Assembly (NCBI GenBank): GCA_002436415.1
Contig: DJMA01000029.1
Location: 62,001 to 126,000, forward strand
DNA length: 64,000 nt
Reading direction: 5' to 3'
From: Bdellovibrionaceae bacterium UBA6502
GTDB taxonomy: Bacteria > Bdellovibrionota > Bdellovibrionia > Bdellovibrionales > UBA840
Positions within the stretch are counted from its first letter, which is position 1. Every line of letters begins with the position of its first letter. Position numbers and translations under genes: made by a program. Positions 52,735 to 62,043 of this stretch are shown here, piece by piece. The notes under the pieces were generated by a model, which worked only from the letters and a program-made list of their open reading frames with translations, was not told the origin of the DNA and did no database searches.

Positions 52735-53175
52735 ATCCTCCCCTTTCGGAATCATTCCCCTTATGACACCGTCGGCCACTTATACCAAATAGCTGCCCCC
52801 CGGACAAATCTGACTCGGCGAGCTGGAAAGCTTTATAGAAGATGCTGGCTTTTTAAATACAAAAATAAGTAAAAGCGCGAATTTTTTTTATTGTTAGCTT
52901 TTTGTTTGACCACAAGTTTCTTTAAAATAATTTCAGTCTCTGAAATTCGGCAATTTAAGCAGTCACAAACAAGACTCTAATCTTTCTCGTTTTTTGGAGC
53001 TAAAAAAGTTTAAATTAATCTTTTAGAAAAGCTCCTAAATAAATAAAATTCTTTAGGAAATTAGGCATTCATATAAAGCTTCTCGCAGAGCTAAAATAAA
53101 ATTCAAATAAAATCGTTTCGCAGCGGGTTGTCCTATGGCGTTTTAATTTATTTTATATATAATCTTGGGCATTAA
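52735..53175. other. Divergent region upstream of glnB
   Basis: About 440 bp. A TATATAAT-like -10 lies at ~53153-53163 ahead of glnB; no sigma-54 (GG-N10-GC) site was found. A GGAGCT/AGCTCC inverted repeat spans ~52997-53036. No gene seen. Confidence 0.4.
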
Positions 53176-53514
53176 ATGAAAAAGATCGAAGCCATAATTA
53201 AACCTTTTAAACTGGATGACGTGATCGATGCCTTGAGCGAGATCGGTGTTGAAGGGGTGACGGTTGTGGAAGCCAAGGGATTCGGTCGACAGAAGGGGCG
53301 CACTGAGTTCTACAAAGGTGCTGAATACGTCGTAGATTTTCTTCCTAAAATTAAAATCGAAGTGGTAGTTAACAATACCATTGCAACTTTGGCAGTTGAT
53401 GCAATTCAAAGAGCAGCTCATACAGGAAAAATCGGAGACGGAAAAATCTTTGTAATCCCTGTAGAGACAGCAATAAGAATACGTACCGGCGAACAAGACG
53501 AACAAGCTCTTTAA
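53176..53514 (+). CDS. glnB: Nitrogen regulatory protein PII
   Basis: 112 residues. KKIEAIIKPFKLDDVIDAL, KGFGRQKGRTEFYKGAEYVVDFLPK with the uridylylated Tyr at position 51, and the C-terminal GDGKIFVIPVETAIRIRTGE loop are all standard. PII reads 2-oxoglutarate, ATP/ADP and nitrogen state and controls glutamine synthetase adenylylation. 53 nt upstream of glnA. Confidence 0.97.
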   Translation: MKKIEAIIKPFKLDDVIDALSEIGVEGVTVVEAKGFGRQKGRTEFYKGAEYVVDFLPKIKIEVVVNNTIATLAVDAIQRAAHTGKIGDGKIFVIPVETAIRIRTGEQDEQAL

Positions 53515-53567
53515 TGAGGGGCTTTTAATATCTATATTATTTTATACGCTATAAAAAGGAGCGAGCA

Positions 53568-54983
53568 ATGAACGCAAAAGAGGCGATCGAGTTTGGTAAA
53601 AAAAATGGCGCCCTAATGGTGGATTTTAAATTCACTGATTTAGTAGGAGCCTGGCAACACTTCACAATTCCTATGAGCCAGTTAGACGAAGAGGTTTTCG
53701 AAGAAGGCCTAAACTTTGACGGTAGTTCAATTCGTGGTTGGAAGTCAATCAACGATTCTGACATGACTTACATTCCAAATCCTGCTTCTGCAAAAATGGA
53801 TCGTTTTAACGAAGTTCCAACTTTATCTTTTATCGGTAGTATCTTCACTCCTGACACTCTTCAGCCATACGAAAGATGTCCTCGTCAAGTGGCTCAAGCA
53901 GCTATTAAATATCTACAAAGTACTGGTATCGCTGACACTGCTTATTTCGGTCCAGAGGCTGAGTTTTTTATCTTTGATGACGTTCGTTATGAAGACACTC
54001 CAAATGCATCTTTCTACACAATTGACTCCGAAGAAGCTGTTTGGAACTCTGGTTCTGACCACTATGGTGCGAACCTTGGTTACCAAGCTCGTCACAAGGG
54101 TGGATATTTTCCAGTTATGCCAACAGATAAAACTCACGACATCAGAACTGAAATGTGTCTTGAGTTAGATCGCGTGGGTATCCCTGTTGAAAGACAACAC
54201 CACGAAGTAGCAACTGCTGGTCAAGGTGAGATCGACATTCGTTTCGACGAATTGGTTGAAATGGCTGACAACATGATGTGGTTTAAATACATCATTAAAA
54301 ACGTAGCTCGTCGTCACGAAAAAACAGCTACCTTCATGCCGAAACCAGTATTTAGCGATAATGGTTCTGGTATGCACACTCATATGTCTTTGTGGAAAGA
54401 TGGAAAACCACTTTTTGCAGGTAACGAATACGCTGGTTTGAGTGAAATGGCGATCCACTTTATTGGTGGTATTTTAAAGCACGCTCCAAGCCTATGTGCT
54501 TTCACAAACCCAAGTACTAACTCTTACAAACGTTTGGTTCCAGGTTTTGAGGCTCCAACTCGTTTGGCTTACTCTTACAAAAACCGTTCTGCTTCCATTC
54601 GTATCCCAATGACTGGTGCAGATCCGAAGAAAAAACGTATCGAGTTCCGTACTCCAGATCCAACCGCTAACCCATACATCGCTTTCTCTGCTTTGTTGTT
54701 GGCTGGTATTGATGGTATCGAAAACAAAATTCACCCGGGTGACCCTTTAGAAAAAGACATCTATGGTTTGAGTGCAGAAGAGTTAAAAGACGTTGCTGAA
54801 GTACCTGGTACTTTAGGAGAAGCTTTAACTAACCTTCGTAACAACCACGAGTTTTTACTTAAAGGTGGAGTATTCACAGAAGACTTCATCCAAAACTGGT
54901 GTGATTACAAATACGAAAACGAAGTACTACCTGTTATTCAAAGACCAACTCCACAAGAGTTTAGTCTATATTTCGATATCTAA
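53568..54983 (+). CDS. glnA: Glutamine synthetase type I
   Basis: 471 residues. NFDGSSIRGW, EFFIFDD, GEIDIRF, NGSGMHTHMSLWKDGKPLF and RIPMTGADPKKKRIEFRTPDP are the active-site motifs. EKDIYGLSAEE carries the equivalent of the adenylylated Tyr397, so it is of the beta subtype controlled by GlnE/PII. Codon use is biased to C-ending and GGT/CGT codons, typical of high expression. Terminator at 55006. Confidence 0.98.
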   Translation: MNAKEAIEFGKKNGALMVDFKFTDLVGAWQHFTIPMSQLDEEVFEEGLNFDGSSIRGWKSINDSDMTYIPNPASAKMDRFNEVPTLSFIGSIFTPDTLQPYERCPRQVAQAAIKYLQSTGIADTAYFGPEAEFFIFDDVRYEDTPNASFYTIDSEEAVWNSGSDHYGANLGYQARHKGGYFPVMPTDKTHDIRTEMCLELDRVGIPVERQHHEVATAGQGEIDIRFDELVEMADNMMWFKYIIKNVARRHEKTATFMPKPVFSDNGSGMHTHMSLWKDGKPLFAGNEYAGLSEMAIHFIGGILKHAPSLCAFTNPSTNSYKRLVPGFEAPTRLAYSYKNRSASIRIPMTGADPKKKRIEFRTPDPTANPYIAFSALLLAGIDGIENKIHPGDPLEKDIYGLSAEELKDVAEVPGTLGEALTNLRNNHEFLLKGGVFTEDFIQNWCDYKYENEVLPVIQRPTPQEFSLYFDI

Positions 54984-55005
54984 TTTTTTAGATTACAACA
55001 AATCA

Positions 55006-55038
55006 AAAAAATCCCGGCCGCTGCTGGGATTTTTTTTG
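55006..55038 (+). terminator. Terminator of glnA
   Basis: AAAAAATCCC/GGGATTTTTT with inner GC/GC pairs and T8. Confidence 0.85.
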
Positions 55039-55119
55039 TCTTCATTTAGTTGTTCCCCCAATCATCAAGCCGCTTAACTGCAGTCAAAAAGAAAGGCTTA
55101 AAACTTTTCCTACAAATTA

Positions 55120-55242
55120 TCAGACGTACTTTTGCCTTACAAACAGACATCCTTCGGTTGATTGGAAGCCTTTTGCCTGCAACAGCAAGTATTCTAGCCC
55201 TTTTATTGGATTTCTAGCTTCTTTAAAGTGACTTTCTAGCAA
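55120..55242 (-). CDS. Possible 40-residue small protein
   Basis: TTG start at 55240-55242, near a GAGG site that is only 2 nt away. The sequence LESHFKEARNPIKGLEYLLLQ looks like a genuine amphipathic helix and ends in FVRQKYV. The frame opens shortly before, antisense to the start of the GcvH-like gene. Weak support. Confidence 0.25.
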   Translation of the reverse strand: MLESHFKEARNPIKGLEYLLLQAKGFQSTEGCLFVRQKYV

Positions 55243-55264
55243 AGCCTCATTTATATTGAAGCCT

Positions 55265-55570
55265 ATGACAGAATTTGGCGATTATTTTTGGTATATGGAA
55301 AACGACGAAGGCAGCATCACAATCGGCATCACAGATGATGGATTGGAAGAGACTGGTGATGTTCATCAAATCGTTTTAGCGGAAGAAGATGAAGAGCTTA
55401 ACGAAGACGAAGGTTGTGGAACCATTCGTGGTGCTGACGGCTATATCGAAATTCCTGCACCCATGAATTTAAAAATAGTTTCGCGAAATGATGATCTATT
55501 AGGAACCCCTGATATGATTCATGATGATCCGAGTGGTGAGAGTTGGTTGTTAAAGGTAGAAGCCTTATAA
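55265..55570 (+). CDS. Glycine-cleavage H-like protein without the lipoyl lysine
   Basis: 101 residues from the ATG at 55265 (TTG at 55256 is an alternative; neither has a good ribosome site). It follows the GcvH pattern closely: SITIGITDDGLEETGDVHQIVL, EEDEELNEDEGCGTIRG, IEIPAPMNLKIVSRND, MIHDDPSGESWLLKVEAL. Where GcvH has E-S-V-K-A-A with the lipoylated Lys, this has R-G-A-D-G-Y, so it cannot be lipoylated there. Not next to gcvT/gcvP. A regulatory or structural relic is likely. Confidence 0.7.
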   Translation: MTEFGDYFWYMENDEGSITIGITDDGLEETGDVHQIVLAEEDEELNEDEGCGTIRGADGYIEIPAPMNLKIVSRNDDLLGTPDMIHDDPSGESWLLKVEAL

Positions 55571-55644
55571 TTTTTTGCCATTAAGTAATAGAACCTAATC
55601 TCTAAGCCTATTTCTATTAGCCTTTAATTCCTTATCAAATAAAG

Positions 55645-56478
55645 TCAAATCACCTTGAACAAATCTATGTTTAAACTAAAGATAGTTTCTGCTGGGGCAT
55701 CGTTGATTTGATCTTGCTTTGCGCTGATAAAATCGAGAATTGCTTTTTTAAGATCTTTCGCTGTTTCTGTGTCTATCATCATTGGTGAGGTAAAGAACAA
55801 ATCAGTATCTTCATTTTGAGCGAACTCTAATCTTTCTTGTGATTTCATGCGCCAGTTTTGGTGATGACGATTCACTAGATAAGAGTCTTTTGAAATATGT
55901 GTGGCAGTTCCCAGCCAAGAGTATTTACCGTCTTTATTGTCAATAAGCTGATACTCTTCTAAAAATTCTAAGGCTTGCTCAACCTTTACTCTTGGAAGAG
56001 GAACTTGCCGAAGAATATCTTCGATGCTGTTTATGTCTTCTCTGTAAACAAGTAAACGAATGGCCACAAAATACCAATTGGAATAGTAAGTAGCCTTTGC
56101 AAGATCACTTAACTCCTTTTTGGTTTTCACTCTGTTTTTGATTTCTTGATGCTTTGACAAAAGCTCTCGCTTTCTGCTTTCAAAGTGTTTACTTAATGCT
56201 TGCGTCCCTGCTCTATCCAAATTTACTAATGTTAAAAAGTATTCTTTATCTAATTCGTTTAAACCTAAAACCTCAGCCGTCGCATAAGCTTGCTCAAGAC
56301 TAAAACTTCTTAAACCATTTAAAACCTGACTCACAATTACAGGGGATACTCCGATCTCCTTTGCCAAATTTCCGGCAAAGCCCCTACCTTTTTTAGGTAA
56401 AGCCTCGATATAGTCTTTTAAGTATTCTCGATAGTCATCGTAATCAAAACAGCTCATATCTTCTTTTCGGCCAATCAT
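55645..56478 (-). CDS. TIGR02147-family transcriptional regulator, copy 2
   Basis: 277 residues (ATG at 56457 is an alternative start). FDYDDYREYLKDYIEALPKKGRGFAGNLAKEIGVSPVIVSQVLNGLRSFSLEQA combines the family opening with a clear helix-turn-helix. The C-terminal DUF4423-like domain follows (YYSNWYFVAIRLLV, LLTLVN.. core). It is divergent from the HExxH lipoprotein gene. A ~65-bp sequence directly before its ATG recurs upstream of the 58690 gene and may be its operator. Confidence 0.87.
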   Translation of the reverse strand: MIGRKEDMSCFDYDDYREYLKDYIEALPKKGRGFAGNLAKEIGVSPVIVSQVLNGLRSFSLEQAYATAEVLGLNELDKEYFLTLVNLDRAGTQALSKHFESRKRELLSKHQEIKNRVKTKKELSDLAKATYYSNWYFVAIRLLVYREDINSIEDILRQVPLPRVKVEQALEFLEEYQLIDNKDGKYSWLGTATHISKDSYLVNRHHQNWRMKSQERLEFAQNEDTDLFFTSPMMIDTETAKDLKKAILDFISAKQDQINDAPAETIFSLNIDLFKVI

Positions 56479-56543
56479 TTCAGATATTTAGAAAAATTAG
56501 CAAAAACTATATTATTAGCTTCAATTTTAACTAAGATTGTATG
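56478..56543. repeat. Repeated element, copy 1 (promoter of TIGR02147 copy 2)
   Basis: Begins TTTCAGATATTTA and shares an exact 18-mer (ATTAGCAAAAACTATATT) with 58564-58627; about 85% identical over ~65 bp. It abuts the regulator's start codon. Confidence 0.8.
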
Positions 56544-56711
56544 TTTTTTGAGCTAAAAATCCCTTAAAACTGAGCCACGGAACAAAATGAGGCCATAAAA
56601 GGGCGTCAAATGTCATTCAGCTAGTACGCCAAGGCCTCAAATGCTCCACATTAGATTAGAAACAAAAAACCAGTGTTTTTTTAAGGCACAATTTATGAAT
56701 GGGAGAATACT

Positions 56712-58406
56712 ATGAACTTTTTAAGGATTAAAAAAGGAATTAAGACCGCAATCACTTGTAGTTTAGTGATTGCTGCTGTGGCTTGTAACAAATCAAACAA
56801 CACAAGCATTAAAGATTTACAAGGTCCCGCAGAAACTGGTGGTGGCGATGCCATGCGATTGAATATGGTTGGGATGGAAGCAGACTTGGAAAAAACCATC
56901 TATGAAAGGCATATGCTTTTAGGCAATTTTGTAGAGTATTTTTACGAGATCATTAAAGCCAACCCTGACCTTGGTTTCTCCCATGAAGACGCGAAAAAAT
57001 ATTTTGGCTCTATGCAAAGTCCCGAACTTTTAGAGTATTTTTCAGATGAGGCAATCGAAAAATTTCTAAAAGAAACAGATACGGTACAAAAAATCATACA
57101 AGAGGTACCGAAATTAAACCGCCCTCTAATTCTAAAAGATGGCCCCTGTCTCGCCAAAGAAGGTGATGAAATCGTTGAGCGAGAAGCAAGTGCTGACTAC
57201 CCTGGGCAAATTTGTTTTAGCTTAGAAAGACTAGCTAAAACCACTCGTTATTCAGACCTAACAGAGACCATTGATGCCTTATTGATTCATGAATTGACTC
57301 ACAAAACTGGCATCAGAGACGAAAAGGTAGCAAAAACTGGTGAAGCCATTGCAATGCTATTTACAAAACTCTTTCAACAAGGTTACGACCCTAATCAATT
57401 ACAAAGTACTATCAATAGAATTAGGGACGGGAAATATTACTTTAAAAGAAAAAGAGATGCTTTACATGAAATGCATGACGAATACATTAACAAGAAAACT
57501 GCTTTAAAGAGAAGACTTTTAGAAAATCAGGAGCTAGTTGAACTTTTTGCTCTGATTGATACAGCTGACAGTTTTGATATCGCTAAGGAAGCCATATCCA
57601 ACTACCTTACTACGAATGAAATAAATCCCAATGATGAACTTAATCAACAAGATTTTTATTCTCTAGTTAAGGCTATGAGCCCCTCTTTACGAGAGATATC
57701 AGCGGAAAAGCCATATGTAGACTATAGTCCAATTAATGATGCATTTGCTGCTACGGAAGAAGAAAAGGAAGTAAAGCCTGTCGTGTATCGTCCAATGGAT
57801 AAGAAAGTCATAGAGCTTGTAAAACAGAGTACTGAAGCTTTAGTTGAACTGAAAAAAGAAGAAATATTTCTGCCGATCAATCACAGCCAAGCATTGTATC
57901 AAAGGCTTTCAGAGTTTTCATCATTCTCTACAGATTTTATTAACTTTGATGATGGAGTTAGATCTCTGGTTTTGAGAATGTCTGAGTACATGCAAGCAAC
58001 TTACTGGCTCTTTACTTTTTCAGAAATCATTAACTTATATAACTATGCATTCACAACTGAAGACTCCAATTTGAATGACTTAATTAATTCTTGCCAAGAA
58101 GATAGTCTTAAAAAGATCTACATGAAATGTAAAGTAGGAGACTACGTAGTAAACGCTAAAAAGACTTTCGATATAGAAGAGTTTGATCGACTATTTGCAA
58201 TCTCAATGAGAAATATCGATAGCTTACTTGAAACACTAGAATACCGACAAATGCTATATTTAGCTTTTAAACTAAAAGCCGACCCTGAATATTTCTCTGA
58301 TATGGATGAGGAAGGAAAAAAATGGCTATCTCTTGAAAAAGCACAAAAGTATTTGGAAGAGAATAAGGATTCAAATGCCTCTTTAGCCAAAGTATTAGCT
58401 AAGTAA
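56712..58406 (+). CDS. Lipoprotein with HExxH zinc-metalloprotease motif
   Basis: 564 residues. Lipobox-like AAVACNKS (Cys25) and GGGDAMRLNMVG near the mature N-terminus. DALLIHELTHKTGIRDEK (about residue 195) carries HExxH with a downstream acidic residue, so a gluzincin-like protease is possible; the third ligand is not identified. The C-terminal 300 residues are helical. The GGGDAMR element recurs in secreted Bdellovibrio-type proteins as recalled. Divergent from the TIGR02147 regulator, its probable controller. Confidence 0.7.
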   Translation: MNFLRIKKGIKTAITCSLVIAAVACNKSNNTSIKDLQGPAETGGGDAMRLNMVGMEADLEKTIYERHMLLGNFVEYFYEIIKANPDLGFSHEDAKKYFGSMQSPELLEYFSDEAIEKFLKETDTVQKIIQEVPKLNRPLILKDGPCLAKEGDEIVEREASADYPGQICFSLERLAKTTRYSDLTETIDALLIHELTHKTGIRDEKVAKTGEAIAMLFTKLFQQGYDPNQLQSTINRIRDGKYYFKRKRDALHEMHDEYINKKTALKRRLLENQELVELFALIDTADSFDIAKEAISNYLTTNEINPNDELNQQDFYSLVKAMSPSLREISAEKPYVDYSPINDAFAATEEEKEVKPVVYRPMDKKVIELVKQSTEALVELKKEEIFLPINHSQALYQRLSEFSSFSTDFINFDDGVRSLVLRMSEYMQATYWLFTFSEIINLYNYAFTTEDSNLNDLINSCQEDSLKKIYMKCKVGDYVVNAKKTFDIEEFDRLFAISMRNIDSLLETLEYRQMLYLAFKLKADPEYFSDMDEEGKKWLSLEKAQKYLEENKDSNASLAKVLAK

Positions 58407-58432
58407 AACTAACTCTTTAATACACCATCTAT

Positions 58433-58465
58433 AAGCCCATTGCCTCCCACAGGCCTTGGGCTTTT
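58433..58465 (+). terminator. Terminator of the HExxH lipoprotein gene
   Basis: AAGCCCA/TGGGCTT with inner GCCT/AGGC and a following TTCT. Confidence 0.65.
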
Positions 58466-58563
58466 CTCATGTTATCCCTCAAGCCTTCACTATTTTATTT
58501 TTGCTTGCCCCGAGCTCGCTTCTCCAATCTATTCTTTTTCTTTTTTTCTTTTTTTCTGAGTAT

Positions 58564-58627
58564 TTTCAGATATTTATAGATTAGCAAAAACTATATTTTT
58601 ACCTTTATTTTTAGCAAAGATTGAATG
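58564..58627. repeat. Repeated element, copy 2 (upstream of the secreted paralogue pair)
   Basis: Same orientation and order as copy 1 with a 2-nt deletion; lies 62 nt before the ATG at 58690. Confidence 0.8.
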
Positions 58628-58689
58628 GATATTGGACTCAAGAATGTGGATACTCCTAATGAACCGAACCCCCAACTTTAGGAGCAAAA

Positions 58690-60078
58690 ATGAAAACTTT
58701 TTTCCTCATCCTGCTACTCTTTTCTCAAGCCGTGAATGCTGTCGAAATAAAATCTTACCTGCAATGTTTCAGCGAGCTAGACAAGGTAGACTCTCAGTTT
58801 GTTGCTGACTATTCTAGTAATTCCCCCAAGAGATATCGGGCTATACTTGATCCTAAGAGCTTCAAACTCTACCTCTTAAGCAGCGAGGGAGAATTTTTTA
58901 CGCCGAAGGATTCTCATAAAATTAGTTTCGATCTTTCGAACAGTTCAAAGTATGAAATTATAGAGGACATTGTTTTTATTTTTCCCAAAACTAAAGCTCA
59001 AATGAGTTATAAACTCGTAAATCTATATTCATCTCACAAGAGTTTTGCTAGACCGGATTCCGCTTTTGAAGGACTCACTGACTTACTACCAATCAATGGA
59101 AACGAAAGCCAATTATATCGTTTCGAACTAGTTTCCAATGCCTATACCTACTATCATACCGACTTTGAAATTGAACTTGAGAAAGTGGAAACAAATAATA
59201 TTAGTGAAGACGGATTAGTTTTGTCACTTTTATTTGGTTTTGATGGTCTATGGCATAATCTAAGATACGAACATCGCGCTTACAGAAAAAATCCTAGTAA
59301 ATTTAACTCTCCTCAATTATCTAGATATCTGCACGCATTAAACCAATGCAATCGTTTGCTAGAATCCCCTCGCATTTCTCAATCCATCAACAATGTAAAA
59401 CAAAAACTTTACGAGGTGGATAGTAAAGAATTTTCCATTCCAGAAGAAAGATTTAAGATTAAAAGACACAAATTTGAAAGGGTCCCAGCATTTAGTACGA
59501 TTGCCCCTGATAACACAAAAGACTGGAAATCAGTGAGACAAAGCGACCTTTTTGTTCCTGAGTTTCAATGCTTAGAGGACCTATCTAAGCTCGGAATTTT
59601 GAATGACCCATTTACTGCCACCTACTTAAATTCAGTAAACCAGGATTTTGAAAATAGCCCTTTTGTTGTTTTAAGATCTTCGATTAGTTCTAAAATGAAC
59701 ATTTACATAAAAGGAGTGGGAGGCTACCAGTTTAAATTAAACACTCAGTGGGGCTACTCGAATAGTGCTAACCCAATATTTTTGAGAAGGTTTACAGAGG
59801 CCTCAAAAGGTATAATTTTCGACTTCACACTCACCGAATCGAGAGACCTTGTTCCCGTAATAAAAAACAACCGTGTTACTGATTATCGCGAGGTTTTTTA
59901 CTATGAGTTCTCTCCCTATAGAGATTATTTTGAAACCAATAGAGTGTACTATGATGTCGACTACACTGAATTGTCCAAGCAAGATGCTTTAAAAGAATTT
60001 AAATATAATATTCTAAGCTACATTACCATAGCAAGAAAAAGAAAAAGCATACCTGAAACATGTAAAAACTTTGAATAG
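58690..60078 (+). CDS. Secreted protein of unknown function, paralogue A
   Basis: 462 residues; signal peptide MKTFFLILLLFSQAVNA; GGAGC ribosome site. Mature N-terminus IKSYLQCFSELDKVDSQF, a central KLYEVDSKEFSIPEERFKIKR block, EFQCLEDLSKLG, and a C-terminal beta region (NTQWGYSN...FLRRFTEASKGIIFDFTLTES, NRVYYDVDYTELSK) ending in a conserved Cys (PETCKNFE). The six or so conserved Cys positions shared with paralogue B suggest disulphides. No known family. Preceded by repeat copy 2. Confidence 0.8.
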   Translation: MKTFFLILLLFSQAVNAVEIKSYLQCFSELDKVDSQFVADYSSNSPKRYRAILDPKSFKLYLLSSEGEFFTPKDSHKISFDLSNSSKYEIIEDIVFIFPKTKAQMSYKLVNLYSSHKSFARPDSAFEGLTDLLPINGNESQLYRFELVSNAYTYYHTDFEIELEKVETNNISEDGLVLSLLFGFDGLWHNLRYEHRAYRKNPSKFNSPQLSRYLHALNQCNRLLESPRISQSINNVKQKLYEVDSKEFSIPEERFKIKRHKFERVPAFSTIAPDNTKDWKSVRQSDLFVPEFQCLEDLSKLGILNDPFTATYLNSVNQDFENSPFVVLRSSISSKMNIYIKGVGGYQFKLNTQWGYSNSANPIFLRRFTEASKGIIFDFTLTESRDLVPVIKNNRVTDYREVFYYEFSPYRDYFETNRVYYDVDYTELSKQDALKEFKYNILSYITIARKRKSIPETCKNFE

Positions 60079-60139
60079 ATTGATCTCTACCAACTTAAAT
60101 GACGCTTAATAAGCTAGCCTCGGAAACATGGAGCATAAG

Positions 60140-61465
60140 ATGAAAAAAATTTTTGTTATTCTTTTACTATTTACTCAGAGTCTATTCGCTCAAGAAGACT
60201 TAGGCTACTTGCAGTGTTTGTCAGACATTCAACAGTCTCTACCAGCTTTTAAGCACTTTGAAGAAAGGCCCACGAGTAATACAAAGATGATTTTATTACC
60301 CGAAAGTGAAGACATCTATTTTATTACAAAGGAAAGACAAGTTTATAAAAGCACGGCTGCAAAGCAGTTTTTCTTAGAAAGCCTAAGTAAAAGTACAGGC
60401 CTAAGCTCGCCTTTTATTATTGATCTTGTGAATGAAAAGTACACCACTAGCTACCAAATATCTCTACAGATTGAAACGAAGACAGAACTTGAAGATCGAA
60501 AATCCATTTTACTAGACAAGATTAATAAGGTTCAGCAGATTCATCAAGAAAGCTTTATCACAGATATATACTTAGAGCCTGTATTCTTAGTGAGAAACGC
60601 ACCTGAACTAGCGATAGAGAAAATAGAATTAAAAAGTATGTCTTCGCAAGCTTTAGATTTTTATCTTAGCTTAGTTATAGATAAATTTTTAGTCTCCTTT
60701 GAGATAGACAATAAAAACTACCATGCAAATCCGAGTTCAAATTTTGCGCCTAATCTGGCGAACTACCTTAGTCTTATAAATAGCTGTAGTGATACCAGAA
60801 TTTCAGAAAACTTTCAGAGTAAGATTAATCAGCTCCGACAAAAACTGTATGAAATGGCCACCGAACTCTTCGCTATTCCTCCCAAATTTTTTAAAGCTAA
60901 AAGAGAAAGAAAACTAAAGCAAGCTCAGTTCTCTGCAAACACTAACTCTTCTAAGATCCAATTTGATTATTTAAAAAAAGAATTTCAATGCATCAAAGAT
61001 CTAAAAAATGAAGAACACTCTTTTTGGCATGGAGAAATGGGAATGGCCATTTCTTATATGAATTTAGACCAAGCCTATATAGTGCTTAACAACTATGGTA
61101 GTGACGACTTTTTCATTTTTATCGAAGGTAAAAGTCCGTACTCATTTAATCTAAATAAAAACTGGGGATATGAGGATAGTAATAATAGTCAGTATAGATA
61201 CTATTTTAGACGCTTCTATAGTCAAGAAAGCAAGCTTGCTTTTGATTTTAATATCACTGAACAAAAAAATGGCGACGACTATTTTTCTGGGTTTAAATAT
61301 ATGGCTCGTGCATTTAGCGGAAATCGTGTTCACTACGAAGTAGATCTCAAGCCAATGGATGAAACTAGGGCGAAAAATGAATTAGGAAAGAGCTTAAGTA
61401 AATACTTAAATGCTAGGAGCTCAGAAAAATACAAAACACCTCAGAGTTGTGAAGCTTACCTTTGA
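60140..61465 (+). CDS. Secreted protein of unknown function, paralogue B
   Basis: 441 residues from the ATG at 60140 (GGAG 6 nt upstream; ATG at 60128 is an alternative). Signal peptide MKKIFVILLLFTQSLFAQ. Aligns end to end with paralogue A: GYLQCLSDIQQSLPAF, KLYEMATELFAIPPKFFKAKR, EFQCIKDLKNEE, NKNWGYED...FRRFYSQESKLAFDFNITEQ, NRVHYEVDLKPM and a final PQSCEAYL. About 61 nt after A, so one transcript. Tandem duplication followed by divergence. Confidence 0.8.
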   Translation: MKKIFVILLLFTQSLFAQEDLGYLQCLSDIQQSLPAFKHFEERPTSNTKMILLPESEDIYFITKERQVYKSTAAKQFFLESLSKSTGLSSPFIIDLVNEKYTTSYQISLQIETKTELEDRKSILLDKINKVQQIHQESFITDIYLEPVFLVRNAPELAIEKIELKSMSSQALDFYLSLVIDKFLVSFEIDNKNYHANPSSNFAPNLANYLSLINSCSDTRISENFQSKINQLRQKLYEMATELFAIPPKFFKAKRERKLKQAQFSANTNSSKIQFDYLKKEFQCIKDLKNEEHSFWHGEMGMAISYMNLDQAYIVLNNYGSDDFFIFIEGKSPYSFNLNKNWGYEDSNNSQYRYYFRRFYSQESKLAFDFNITEQKNGDDYFSGFKYMARAFSGNRVHYEVDLKPMDETRAKNELGKSLSKYLNARSSEKYKTPQSCEAYL

Positions 61466-61504
61466 GATCTTGGAACAACTTCCTAAAGCATTTTGTTTTT
61501 TTGA

Positions 61505-61539
61505 GGGGCGAGAGCTAATTACAATAAAAATCTCTCCCC
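61505..61539. terminator. Possible terminator between convergent genes
   Basis: GGGG-C-GAGA/TCTC-T-CCCC with one mismatch and a long loop; U-tracts are short. Position fits but strength is doubtful. Confidence 0.4.
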
Positions 61540-61551
61540 AATTTTGTTCAT

Positions 61552-62043
61552 TTAAGCTTTTCTTGTTTTTGAATCTAGTAATTTAAGCTCTGGTCGAACT
61601 TTTTGGATTGCTTTTGCTACCTTTGTTACGTGAAGCATATAGGCAGAAGGGATTAAATTTCGCGAACCATTATTCTCAATAATATAATAATCCACTCTAG
61701 TACCGCTACTTGAATAATTATACTTTTTATATAAATGATCTATGTCTTCCATAGGAATTTTATAACTTACATCGGGTCTCCCCGGATAGTCACATTCCAC
61801 AGATTCACTTCCTACTTTGTAGTAAAAAACCCCGCCTTTTTTAATATTCCAAATAGCTAATGCTATTAATATAACATCAACTGTAATCATTCCTATTATT
61901 ACTGGTGGGATTAAAAATTCTTCCAAATTTCCTGTATAGAATAAAAGTGCAGCTGGCATTACGGGCCATATCGCGGCCCATACCAAAAACATTATTCCTA
62001 AACTTTTTTGTGATTTGCTGTGTTGATAGTGAATGACTTCCAT
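61552..62043 (-). CDS. Two-span membrane protein with soluble C-terminal domain
   Basis: 163 residues; transmembrane segments at ~15-37 and ~45-66, then ~95 residues of beta-rich PH-like sequence (VFYYKVGSESVECDYPGRPD...). Start overlaps the SpoVR stop by one base (TAATG), so it is the last gene of the yeaH-spoVR operon. Function unknown. Confidence 0.7.
   Translation of the reverse strand: MEVIHYQHSKSQKSLGIMFLVWAAIWPVMPAALLFYTGNLEEFLIPPVIIGMITVDVILIALAIWNIKKGGVFYYKVGSESVECDYPGRPDVSYKIPMEDIDHLYKKYNYSSSGTRVDYYIIENNGSRNLIPSAYMLHVTKVAKAIQKVRPELKLLDSKTRKA

Noticed and set aside
53143..53505. 120-codon minus-strand ORF covering glnB
   Set aside because: Mirrors the PII coding frame exactly and has no protein-like features.
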